A stretch of DNA of 64,000 bases, taken from assembly GCF_030463565.1 (NCBI RefSeq), contig NC_134654.1, positions 17,190,202-17,254,201 on the forward strand, read 5' to 3'. The stretch's first letter is position 1. Every line of letters starts with the position of its first letter. The translations under genes were made by a program, and so were the position numbers. This document shows positions 36,307 through 48,100 of the stretch, piece after piece. The notes under the pieces were generated by a model. That model was not told the origin of the DNA, ran no database searches, and saw only the letters and a list, made by a program, of their open reading frames with translations. The DNA is from Pelecanus crispus (lineage: Eukaryota > Chordata > Aves > Pelecaniformes > Pelecanidae).

Positions 36307-39300
36307 TCATTACGTGGCTGCTTTAATAACATACCTAGCAAGTCAAACGAGTTTCTGAGGGAAGCAAAGGTATTTGTGCAAAGAAAAGGATGCTGTTTGA
36401 GCTCCACTCCTTCTAGACCACCCATCCTGCAGGGAAACCTCCTCCTGGCAGATGTCCAAATCCCCAGTGCTTTAGTCAATGGATGATTTTCTTACAGTAT
36501 ATAAGGGAACAGGTCACAAACCAAGCAATATTTTGATGTTGCAACTCTATTTTCCACCCTGGAATGCAGCCCTATTCTAGTTTTACTCCAGCTTTAGCAA
36601 ATATAGAAGATGAGGGGATTTGGGGAAAGGGAAAGCCAAGCAAACAGCCAGTTTGATGGTAGTTAAGTTGTCTTTTTCATTTCTCCAAACTAAGCCATCT
36701 CCAGCATTTGGGTTTTGTCTTGAAAAAAATCCATAATAAGAAGATAGCAGCAGCAGAAGATAATAATAAAACATGCACTTTTCAAGTCTGAGCAGTATCT
36801 CAGTATGTCCCGCAAGGGTGGAAAATATCATCTTATTTGATAAAAACTGTACAGGTACTAGCACCAGGAGACACGACTGCTCACCTACAGGTTAATTACT
36901 GGTTTGAAAGTCCAAGCCAATTGAATCCAATAACCATAGGCAAACAGCTGGTAAGAAACCAGCAAGCTTTGTCTTTTCATCCCAATCCAGAGAACAGCTC
37001 CCACCATCCTGAGGGCTGTAATTACACGCCTGCTATCACACAACTGTCCAGCAGTGCAGGCGATGGAAAACCCGCTGCGAGTTCAGGGTACCCACTTGTG
37101 AGCAGGGAACTTTGAGGCACCTGTAGGAAACTGGTCCAGCATCGCTGGTGGGTGCTGCAGCTGCCTCATCCCAATGAGCTGGGCGCGCCTGTACTAGCAC
37201 GGGTTGTCAGTGACTTGCCAGTGCTGAGGAAGAGATCAGCCTCTTGAAATGATGAGAGATTGCTTTTTGTCCAAAATCTTAAGTGCTGCATGCACGTGTG
37301 CCAAGGGCTATGGTTTTTCACTGCTCACAACTCCCAGGTTCTTTTTCCCAGAATTTACAGCTCTCCCATGGGTACCAAGGTGACAGTTTTGGAATGAGAT
37401 CAAATCCTCCAGCTTATCGGCTCTGCCAGTGATAGCGTGCAACAGGAAACAGCTCTTTTTAATCACAGTCACTCTGCTCCACTTCACTCGTTGAGCTGAT
37501 AAGCCGAGTGGACAAGCTGTTTCTACAGACGTTTTTCAGGATGGGCAAGCAGGGCTTTCAAAATGCTGCTTGAGCTTCCAACCTGCTGTATAAGGCAGAG
37601 AAAGGGGCATGTTGTTCCTTAATCCCAAGGCTTGCTTTTTTGGAGAATCCCAGGTCAAGGCTGGACCCAGAAACCAGCTCCCAGTGCATGCCCAAGGCAC
37701 GACGATCATCTCTGCTCCCCCTGCATGGCCATCCCTGCCTGTTCACCCTGCCTAACCTGAATGTTTCAAGCAACATCCCTTATCATCAGTCTTCTCCAGC
37801 TGAGTCTAAACATTACAGCTCCCCTCAGAGGCCATGTTGTCCATCATTTGGCAGTTTGCAGAGAAAAGAGGGTGGACCTGACTTTCATGCCAGTGGTGCT
37901 CCCTCTGTAAAGTCTGACCTGTGACACCCAGGTGAGACACAGCAGCTCAGAGCCAGCTTGTGACCCTCAGCATCCCCACAGCTTTTCCAGCAGAACCGCC
38001 ACCTCCCCAGCCACTCCCCAGCCCCTACCATGTAGCTGCCACTCCTACCCCAAGGGGAATCTTGGTGCTTGTCCCTGCTTAACGGCAACCTATGGAGAGG
38101 CAAAAAACCTGGACTCAGCTCAGTTCACTTTAAATTCCAATTCTCTGCTGGAGTCACCATCCTGCTCAGCCTCACCTGTGAAGGCAATTCAGATGCTCTT
38201 TGCTCCATCTCCCATCTCATTAATGAATGGATCAGAAAGCCCCAGGAGCAGGACAGGCCCTGCACAGCCACCTGCCTCCATCTTCCCAGCTTGGCAACGA
38301 ACCTGTGCTCAGGCCATGGGTGCTAGCCTCCCATCCAGCTTGCAGTGGATGCACCAGGTCTGTGTTTCCCCAGTTCCCTTAACAGGCAGCACAGGAGAGG
38401 CGGCAGCAGAAGCTCCACTGCACTCAAATGGCTCCTCAATGTCCTGGGGGTTCATTGTGCTGCTGTAGGAGCAAAACCACATTGGTTTAACTCAGTTTGG
38501 TTCTGAAAAATCCTTCACTTCCCTGTTGTTTCCAGGTACTTGCAAAGGGTTGGTTGGTTTGCACTGGCATTCTCCCAGCAGCTGAATTAAGCTGAGAGAG
38601 CTCCACCTTCTTCCCCCTTTTTAAAGGCCAGTCCTTCACTTGTCCTTCTCCAGTCTTGCAACCTCACTTTTTCTCTACCCATTCCCAAAAGTCACTGCAA
38701 GAGCGAGCCTTTAGCTGAATCCTGAAGCATCTTGGCAGGAATTTCTTCATGTCAGGTGATTTAAAGCATTTAACACTCTTGAGTGCACCTACCTTGCATA
38801 AGGGAATCTGGCCCTGTGTTTGACTTACACTGAAGCCACCAGGTCCCAGCTGGGCTCTTCCCACTTCATGCAAACATGCGTTTAACACTTTCAACATCAT
38901 CTACGGATAGCTTTCCCTCTCCAGCAAGGACTCAACCAGCTTTTTCTTGTCTATCTCTCACTGCTAGCATGCTCACAGGGCAAGCATACGATGCTGTCAT
39001 GCTCCTGGAGCCCAGTGCCTCCTTTGCCTTTCCTAACGCTGAGATACTCCTGTGTTTGCTGTTTGTCACCCGCTTTCATCCCAGCACCAGCGTGTGCAGG
39101 CGTCTCTGCCCCTGAGCACCCACGGGGCTAATGTGGTCCCCACCCATGTCCTGCCTGAGGGGAGAGCTGAGTGTGTGCTGGAGCAAAACCTTCACGGTTA
39201 GAGGTTTTTCACTGCCAGGCTGCGGCTGCTCATAGAGCAAGGGGCTGCTTAGATTTCTGGGTTTTTGTTTTTATGTGTCTATTGAAAGAGAAACCTTACA

Positions 39301-40650
39301 TAAAAAGCATGCATACGCATGTGCACCTACCTGCTCTATCTGGCCAGGTTATATGTTAATAACCAAACCATATCTATCTGTATCACATTACTTACTATAC
39401 TTAATAATGCACCTGGCAGGGGTGGAGCTGTTTAAGTAACAAAGATTCACACTGCACACTGACCTGCACACATATTTATACTTTCTTACAATACAAAGTA
39501 TGTGGAACTATTTTATATGCTAAAAAGTAATGTGCAGTGTGTAGGTATATATCCACCCACCTGCCCACATCTGCATTTGTCATTCATATTACAGCACATA
39601 CATGCATATACATACACACAAGCTGAGTATGTATGCTATACAAATGATTCATTGATAGATAGAGATAAGCAGGTAGACAGATAAATACAGTCTTGTGTAT
39701 TTCCTGGCATGGTTGTATGCACAAGGGTTATTCAAAGGCTTTAAAAAGACTAATAGACAACTCCATTCATGCAAACCTGAGTCCCACAGCTTGCATATTT
39801 AGACACACTAGTCATATCAGGAGAGTCCAGAAAATATCTCTCACTATCTGAAACTATTTGTAAACACATTCTAACAGAAAGTGAGAAACACAAAGATATC
39901 ACAACCTCCTTTTGGCCATGTTTTACAATCATCGATCAACAGCTGTTAGTTACACCCACTCTGCCCATCAGTGAAGATGATGAGTTACGGGCTGCACCCA
40001 CCCTGCAGGTGCCCACCTCCACCAAGGCACCTCTAGGCTCCAGCTAAATATTCACATGGTTGCTGAGACCTGTACCTGTGGAGAGAGGGAGGGAGGGAAA
40101 TGTAGGCTCAGTCTGCTTCTGTATCCTGCACTGGGCATGCTTCATGTCATGGGGGAATGAGCCCCACTGCTCAACCCAGCTACCATGGCCAAGTTGGGGG
40201 TGGAGCAGGACAAGCGGACCTTTAGCCCAGCCATAGTGACAGGCTGTAGTCCTCAGCACACCACCCCCCAGGCTACTCACTCACTGCAACAGAGGTGATT
40301 TGTCCTGAGCATCCCAGGGACAGAGGACAGCATGGGAAGACTGCTGGAGCACCCCAGCTTGGTCCCACAAAAGCTGTCACAGATGCATGAGGCAAGTTGC
40401 TCCTTAATGATGGCTTCCAGGAAACAGAAGACTAGAGACAAGTTAGAAGCCAGATGTCTTCATCCTTGTTTGCACCCAGCCCAGGCTACAGGCACCATTT
40501 TTCCTCACCAAAGTGTAAGGAGGGGACACTGCTTATGGGGCTGTGACCTCTAACTGAGGAGACACCCTGGGCATGTTAATCCTAATCCTGTAATGGTACG
40601 CAGGGACTGAGAGCTGCCAGGGAGCCTGACTCTGCTCTCTCCTATTTATA

Positions 40651-42115
40651 GGATCATAGAATCATTTAGGTTGGAAAAGACCTTTAAGATCATCCAGTCC
40701 AACCATTAACCTAACACTACCAAGTCCACCACTAAACCAATTAAGGGTAGAGTACCAATTTCACATTTCCTGGCTTAGTGGCTGGATTATTTTTTAGTGA
40801 AAGTAAAAACTAGGAATCATTAAGGTTGGAAAGGACCTCTAAGATCATCAGTCCAACCATCAACCCAACACCACCATGCCTACTAAACCATGTCCCAAAG
40901 TGCCACGTCTACACGTTTTTTGAACACTTCCAGGGATGGTGACTCCACCACCTCTCTGGGCAGCCCGTTCCAATGCCTGACCACTCTTTCTGTGAAGAAA
41001 TTTTTCCTAATATCCAACCTAAACCTCCCCTGGTGCAGCTTGAGCCCATTTCCTCTCGTCCTATCGCTAACTACTTGGGAGAAGAGACCAACACCCACCT
41101 CACTACAACCTCCTTTCAGGTAGTTGTAGAGAGCGATAAGGTCTCCCCTCAGCCTCCTCTTCTCCAGGCTAAACAACCCCAGTTCCCTCAGCCGCTCCTC
41201 ATAAGGCCTGTGCTCCAGACCCTTCACCAGCTTCGTTGCCCTTCTCTGGACACACTCCAGCACCTCAATATCCTTGTATTGAGGGGCCCAAAACTGGACA
41301 CAGTATTCGAGGTGCAGCCTTACCAGTGCCAAGTACAGGGGCACAATCACCTCCCTGCTCCTGCTGGCCACACTATTCCTGATACAAGCCAGGATGTTGT
41401 TGGCCTTCTTGGCCACCTGGGCACACTGCTGGCTCATGTTCAGTCGGCTGTCAACCAACACCCCCAGGTCATTTTCCTCCAGGCAGCTTTCCAGCCACTC
41501 TTCCCCAAGCCTGTAGTGTTGCATGGGGTTGTTGTGACCCAAGTGCAGGACCCGGCACTTGGCCTTGTTGAACCTCATAGAGTTGGCCTCAGCCCATTGA
41601 TCCAGCCTGTCCAGGTCCCTCTGCAGGGCCATCCTACCCTCGAGCAGATCGACACTCCCACCCAGTTTGGTGTCATCTGCAAACTTACTGAGGGTGCACT
41701 CAATCCCCTCATCCAGATCATTGATAAAGATATTAAACAAGGCTGGCCCCAAAACAGAGCCCTGGGGAACACAGCTTGTGATCCATCGCCAACTGGATTT
41801 AACTCCATTCACCAAAACTCTCTAGGCTTGGCCACCCAGCCAGTTTTTTACCCAGTGAAGAGTACGCCCGTCCAAGCCATGAGCCACCAGCTTCTCAAGG
41901 AGAATGCTATAGGAGATGGTGTCAAAAGCTTTACTGAAGTCCAGGTAGATGACATCCACAGCCTTTCCTTCATCCACCAGGCAGGTCACCAGGTCATAGA
42001 AGGAGATCAGGTTCGTCAAGCAGGACCTGCCTTTCATGAACCTGTATTTCCTGCTACAGTTGAGAGAGCAGATGAGCACCTTTGAAATACCTCCTTGTAA
42101 GAGATCTCCTGGAAA
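40651..42115 (-). mobile_element. CR1 LINE, 5'-truncated, copy 1
   Basis: Non-LTR retrotransposon, on the minus strand. It covers the second half of the reverse-transcriptase ORF and the full 3' UTR, ending at 40653 with the CR1 tail (ATTCTATGAT in element sense). The 3' UTR is composite: an inner 3'-end unit (40815-40890), a 74-bp spacer (40741-40814) and an outer 3'-end unit (40653-40740). The 5' truncation point is between about 42050 and 42125. It lies about 2.9 kb downstream of the PIK3R5 stop codon, in the same orientation. Confidence 0.93.
40883..42085 (-). pseudogene. CR1 reverse-transcriptase ORF fragment
   Basis: The translation carries the reverse-transcriptase landmarks [35 protein letters not shown] and the catalytic block [10 protein letters not shown], then the CR1 C-terminus ([12 protein letters not shown]). 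About 400 codons are open except for one in-frame TAG at 41822-41824, between the FSKAFD and VPQG blocks. The endonuclease and the N-terminal part of the polymerase are missing, so it cannot encode an active enzyme. Confidence 0.93.
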
Positions 42116-42125
42116 CAGCCCCATT

Positions 42126-44974
42126 CAAGTCCCACAACCCCAAGCCCCAGGTCCCTGTGGGCTTCCACATCCCCTGTCATCCCCCCATATCTGCTGGTCT
42201 GTCTCTGCAGGGCATCTGGAAATGCCACCCATGAAACCACATGTTTGTCTACCAGGAAGCAAAGGTTCAAGGGGAAGGTTTGCTCTGGCACTTCTGACAA
42301 ACAACTAGTTGAGCATGAGGAAGGGATCAGAGGTGCCAAGCTGCACAAGGCTGTGGGCAGGTCCCTACACCCAGGCGAAGTGCCCTATCACCAACCAAAT
42401 TTTTGGGCTATTCTTGTCCCAGCCTGGGTGCAGGCTCCAGCTTTCTCCAGAAAGCCATCCTGATCCTGGGCCTGGCAGACCTTTTCTCACCTCTGGCAGA
42501 CCATGTGAATTTTGGAAACAAACTTCTTCCCCAACATGACAGTAAAGCTAAAGAAAAGTCAGCCTAAACAAATACTGTATTTAGGAGCAAATGTATTTTT
42601 CCCTCACCCAAAATGCTTCAAGATACAACTGTCATTGTTTGGGAGCATTCATCATGCCTCACAGCAATGTCTCCATTCAGATAACCTGATGATGACCCAC
42701 TTAGACCATGGAAGGTGGGTTCTATCACCCCACCTGCCAAAAGAGGATGGCACCTGCTTTTTCTACCTTTCAGAGGAGTATCTTAATGACTTGAATAGTG
42801 GATCCAGCACAGGCAATCTCCTTCCTGCCTATTGATGCTAATTCATTCTGTATTCCTAATTAGCCACCAGATCAGGATTGGCCACTTAAGGACCCCTTCT
42901 CTGGATGACCATTGGCTTATGTTGTTCTCTACCTCATGATGCACTAGCACATCTCCATCCTTGAAGATATTCAGACCTTGGCTGGACCCTGAGCAACCCG
43001 ACAAACATTGCCTGCATGCATTAAGCTCTTTGCTCCCTGCCAGCACAGAGCTGGTGGCTCTGGGGTGGCAGATTTGGCTCTCAACCAACTCCTGTGGCAC
43101 ACTGACACCTGATGCAAGCATCCACACTGGGATGCTCCTTGTGCTGGTGAGGTGAAGCTGTGGGTATCACACCAGTAAAGATGAGGAGCACCTATGCACA
43201 AAGTGCCATTGGAGAAGACCAGAGGATGGAGAGTCACCACTGATGGTGGGTATTGAGAAGCTACCCCACAGAGCATTCCCACACCACATCACCACATCCC
43301 ACCTCAACGGTGGTGGAACGCATCCCACTCCAGCTGTGCTGGGTCCAGCAGCTTCAGCTGAAGTGGCTGTGGGATGACAACCCCTGACAGAGCAGGAGAC
43401 CATCTCAAACTGCTACTGCACCTTGATAAATAAACACACACCAAAACCCCAAGGCACTTTTTTTTGTATAACCTATCTCATTTAGGAAGCCAGCGTAAGT
43501 TGGTGTTCCCAGCCTGAAATGCCGAACACACCTTACTCACTGTAGTCCCATCCTTCACAGATGCAGAAAGGCCACAGACCAGCTCAGATTTGATGCTGTG
43601 CAAGTTGAAAAAAGCTCCATCAAGTTGATTTGACCATATCTACAAGAGGCAAAACTAGTTTTGTTAACTAGTCTAGCCTTAACACAGCCTTGCTTATTTT
43701 ATCAGCAACTGTTTGCTAAATCTTTTGTACTTACAAGAACAAAACTCTCAGCTATGCAGCACTTCAAGGATCTGACTTGAGCCCTGATCCTAAACTTTTC
43801 ATCATGCACATTTTTAAAGCAAAGTACCTTCTTTCCGCTTCGGATTTAAGCATGTGTGTTCCTCTTTCCACTTTTCTTTTTAAAAAGAAAAGAATGCGGA
43901 AGGAGAATTTGTGGTTCAGGGTTTGGGGTTCTTTTTTGTTGAGAACAAAAGCAGATTATCATTCCAGTTCAGAAAATATTTTCCTTTTAAATTTTATTTG
44001 CCTTTTCAAAAGACCCTTTTCTTTTTATTTAAAAAAACACCTTTTGTTATTCTCTAATCAGATTGAGAAAAATTGGTAGCTAATACATAACAAAGTGCTG
44101 ATTAACAGAAGTTATTCTCATCTGGTTTTTGGCATACAGTGCTGGGGAGCAGGACACAAGAAAATGGGCTGCCCAGGGAGTACATCTCCTGGGTGAACTC
44201 TGAAATTCTGCAGAAATTGGAAGTTCATCTCCTGCAGGTCCTGGATTTACAGTAAACGCATGTATACATGACAAGCGGTCCATGCCCTGGTATGGCCTAT
44301 TGCACTCAATTCACTAGATTGCAAGCAGCAGTCTACAACCCATGCTGGGGTCTCTCTTGGCCTCAGGTGGGTCGCTCTGCTCTGCACTGTTTCTCTGCAA
44401 GACACCCAACCTTCATAATTTAAAGGAAACGTTGAGAAAGCCTGTCCCCATCCCAAAAGAACTGTCCTGAGTATCCTCGACCTGTTACAGGTGAAATGCC
44501 ATCAGGACTTCGGCTGGGTGGTCTGCAATTCCATGTGTGTTGAAGGCCACCTACCACCACTCAGCCAAGGACATTCATTTTCCAAAATGTCCCATGAGCT
44601 CCCCCCCAGATCACACTGGCCTTGCAGTCACTGTCAAATACAGCCGCAGCACCATTTGCTGTCCTTGCCTTGCCCTCTCAATCCAGGTGTTGGCAGTCTG
44701 GTGAACCAGGTGGAGATCTCAAGGAAACCACTTTCCTCCCACTGCTGAGGAACCCTGAGAGATACCAGAGCACACCACCAATGTTTTCATTTCCCAATGA
44801 TGGGCTAAGCCCAGACCAGGAGCAGCTCAGCCACCATGCTAACCCTTTGGGATGCAGGATATCTTGGACAAGAACAGATGGGTCTCCAGCCCAAAGGAGG
44901 ACAGTCAGCTTCCTTTTTCCTGAGGCTATATTGGTGTTGGGTGTGAGTCTGGCCTGAGAGGACACAGGGTTCTT
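42126..44974 (-). other. Region downstream of the PIK3R5 stop: 3' UTR plus intergenic
   Basis: No coding exon recognised. Two AATAAA hexamers on the minus strand, at 44024-44029 and 43993-43998, lie about 950 nt past the stop in an AT-rich stretch and are the nearest plausible poly(A) signals. Without transcript data the 3' end is not fixed and could extend to the CR1. Confidence 0.4.
43993..44029 (-). terminator. PIK3R5: Candidate poly(A) signals of PIK3R5
   Basis: Two AATAAA hexamers (minus strand) 26 bases apart, in an AT-rich block about 950 nt after the stop codon. Sequence match only. Confidence 0.3.
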
Positions 44975-45116
44975 CTACGGCAGTGCTCCACTGAAGGTGG
45001 CAATAGGTAAACACAGGAGAGAATGAAACTCGGAGGGGTCCTGGGAAGGCAAAGAGGATCTTCTCAGTGCAAAAAGATCACTGTCCCTGGGTTTGTAGCA
45101 TACAGAGATCTCACAC
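44975..45116 (-). CDS. PIK3R5: PIK3R5 terminal coding exon
   Basis: 142 nt, entry phase 2, 47 codons plus TAG. Contains [14 protein letters not shown] and ends [14 protein letters not shown], matching the human C-terminus LLCLPIMTFSGALP. Confidence 0.97.
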
Positions 45117-48100
45117 CTGCAGGGGAACAAAAAGAAACCAAGTTATAAGTAAGGTGTGTGGCTGAGAATCACGGTCCTCAGGTGCAGCAGAAATATCTAC
45201 AAAGAGGAATCAGTGAAGTCTTTAATAGGACTGGAGTCTGAGTGCTGAGAGTTTACGTCTTTAAGCTGGCTCAAACTGGGACCGACAGCAGAATCATAGA
45301 ATCATAGACTCGTTTAGGTTGGAAAAGACCTTTAAGATCATCCAGTCCAACCATTAACCTAACACTACCAAGTCCACCACTAAACCAATTAAGGGTAGAG
45401 TACCAATTTCACATTTCCTGGCTTAGTGGCTGGATTATTTTTTAGTGAAAGTAAAAACTAGGAATCATTAAGGTTGGAAAGGACCTCTAAGATCATCAGT
45501 CCAACCATCAACCCAACACCACCATGCCTACTAAACCATGTCCCAAAGTGCCACGTCTACACGTTTTTTGAACACTTCCAGGGATGGTGACTCCACCACC
45601 TCTCTGGGCAGCCCGTTCCAATGCCTGACCACTCTTTCTGTGAAGAAATTTTTCCTAATATCCAACCTAAACCTCCCCTGGTGCAGCTTGAGCCCATTTC
45701 CTCTCGTCCTATCGCTAACTACTTGGGAGAAGAGACCAACACCCACCTTGCTACAACCTCCTTTCAGGTAGTTGTAGAGAGCGATAAGGTCTCCCCTCAG
45801 CCTCCTCTTCTCCAGACTAAGCATTCCTAAAGAGTAATTTCTCAAACTAATTAGGGAAAATGAGAACTTTTTCATCCCCCAAGTTTTGGGGAGAGGGAAG
45901 TAGCTCCTTTTCCATTTCGTGCATTGAACTCTCCCACTAGCCCCTTGAGTTGCACAACAAACAGGTTAAGTAAAACACTCCTCTTTAGGGTTATTTAAGA
46001 AATAAGATCCAAAATCTTTTTTCCATTGGAGGCAGTATAACCTTGCAGAGTTCTGCTCTCTCTGAGGGAGAAATTAAAATGCTTGCACATTTTTAAGACC
46101 CATGGATCAACTGCTTTGATCTCTTTGTGCTCATGGAAGTACGTTGTCTACAGTGAGTTTTCAAATTCCATCACCCGCGGATGCAGCTTCGTGCCCTGGG
46201 GACATGACTGATGGACGAACAGTCAAATGAATAATTCTTGCTCTAACCCAGTCTCTCCCATGAAGATCACGTGTTCCTTCTGCAATGGGTATGCCAAAGA
46301 TGGTGGAAAACCCAAATGAGGTTTAGAAGTTGAAGGCTCTGCTCACATGCCCAGTGGTCTCCAAATACCTCATTTATGTTGCATAGCTTTCCTCTGGCTT
46401 ATGACTGATCTTGCTGAAACAGCTGTCTTTAGAGTTGAACAGTTGACTGTGGACCACCCTTTAGACTGTGGCAGTCATGAAGGTAAACTACTGCTGGGAT
46501 CTGATCAGGACCATCCATCCCATCTGAGCTCAGCTGCACTATAGAGCTTGGAGCTATGTCACCCAGCTTGGGCATCTGGCATAGATCCACCATGGTGCTC
46601 AGGACCTTTTCCCCCTGGTGACCACCCACACTTCATGGATAAGTCCTTACACACAGGATGCATCATCCCAGGAGGGCTGATTGCAGTGGGTAGCTGGCCA
46701 CATTGCAGTTCCTACCTGGTTACACTCTGCAGGATCTTCTGCTCATCCTGGTCCAGGCACACAGCAAAGGAGGAATGGACACCGATAATCTGGACCTTGT
46801 CTACTTTTATCTGGGACACGCTGATCTGCTGATAGAAAGAATCTGAGTGAGGGAGCTGCCAGGCTCAGTGCATTCCCCTGTGCAGGGAAGGGGAGCAGGG
46901 TTGCTGGGCACCCCTAAGGCAGGCCTGGTGGCCAACAGCAAATGGATCCCCCAAGGAGCTACTGTCTCCTGCCCTGCTTCCCTTCCAGCTGAGTCAGGCT
47001 GACCTCCTGTTACCAAATGTAAAAGCACCATGATTTGAGTTACCTGATTGAAACTTTTTTTGGATTTGGAGTTTTGCCTTTTCACCACCTCTGTCATGGT
47101 TAGGTTGAGACACTCTGTCTTTGAGGCTGTAACAAAAGAAAACTGTTACCACTTGGGGCTTCTGGGCCACTGGTGGGAACCCAAGTGGTCCCTCCACCCC
47201 TCAAAGCATCCCAGAGCCAGTGGCTCTCAACAGGACCCCACCATTGGGGGAAATGCAGTAACAGTTCTAGCTTTACTTCCCTCATGCTAACCCACATGGA
47301 AAGAAAGCGACCAGAAACACAGAGGTAAATGTCCTCTGCAATTTCCAACTGCTTTCCAAACATAGCAGAAAAGGACAATTAACTATCTTAGGGTCAAAAC
47401 AGGAGAAAGTACATTGCCCCATCATCATGAGGAAATTCTAGCTCTCCCAGCTTGGCCTTTCTTGCAGTCCACCTAGAGACGCTTTTTTGTGTCTGGAATT
47501 ACAGTGACATCCTGTGGTCAAACTGCTGAATGTGAAAACCAACAGACAAGGGTTTCTCTTGGAAGGAAGGGTATTCATGAAGGAGAAGCTTCTCCCCAAC
47601 GTGGAACTGAGGACACCCCCTGAAGCAAACCCACAGCACTGGTAGTGCAAGTAAATGTCCTGAACTAGCGCAGAAACACCCAACTCAAAATATATAGAGG
47701 AGGTGTGAAATTAATTCCTGCTGGTTTTTTTCCAGGGTTGTCTGCATGGCTTCATGGATGGGGTAGCAACAGGTGGGACAGGAGGGATAGAGGTTTAGGT
47801 TGAGCTCTGTGGGGCATCTAGGAGCTGTCTCCTATTTGGTAGGTCACCTGTTTGGCCTGACTACTCCGCTCACAAACCACACATCTGCCAGACACAAAGC
47901 ACATGAGGAAAGAGGAACTAAAAACCCCTCAGTTTACTCAAAACTGGATGTCTGATTGCCAAAACAGCAGTTCTTAAGCAAGAATGAACAGGTATTGCTT
48001 CTAAATACACACAGACAGACTAAAAGTCTTGCTGCTTTTGAAAGGCTCAAAGCCTTATTAATACCTCATCAGAAACCTGATTAGAAAAAAAAAAAAACAA

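Larger units (their letters stand above)
19719..40650. other. Intergenic interval, no gene supported
   Basis: About 21 kb between the PIK3R6 5' end and the CR1 downstream of PIK3R5. The long open frames here (for example 282 codons at 24228-25076, 261 codons at 32646-33431, 200 codons at 28708-29310) have low-complexity or unfamiliar translations and are not part of any exon chain I could build. The PIK3R6 promoter and non-coding first exon(s) should lie here. Small repeats inside are listed separately; I saw no transposon. Confidence 0.6.

Noticed and set aside
39590..39690. TATA/GATA-like simple sequence
   Set aside because: Too degenerate and short to call a defined microsatellite.
40973..42085. 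370-codon plus-strand open frame
   Set aside because: It is the antisense shadow of the CR1 reverse-transcriptase fragment.
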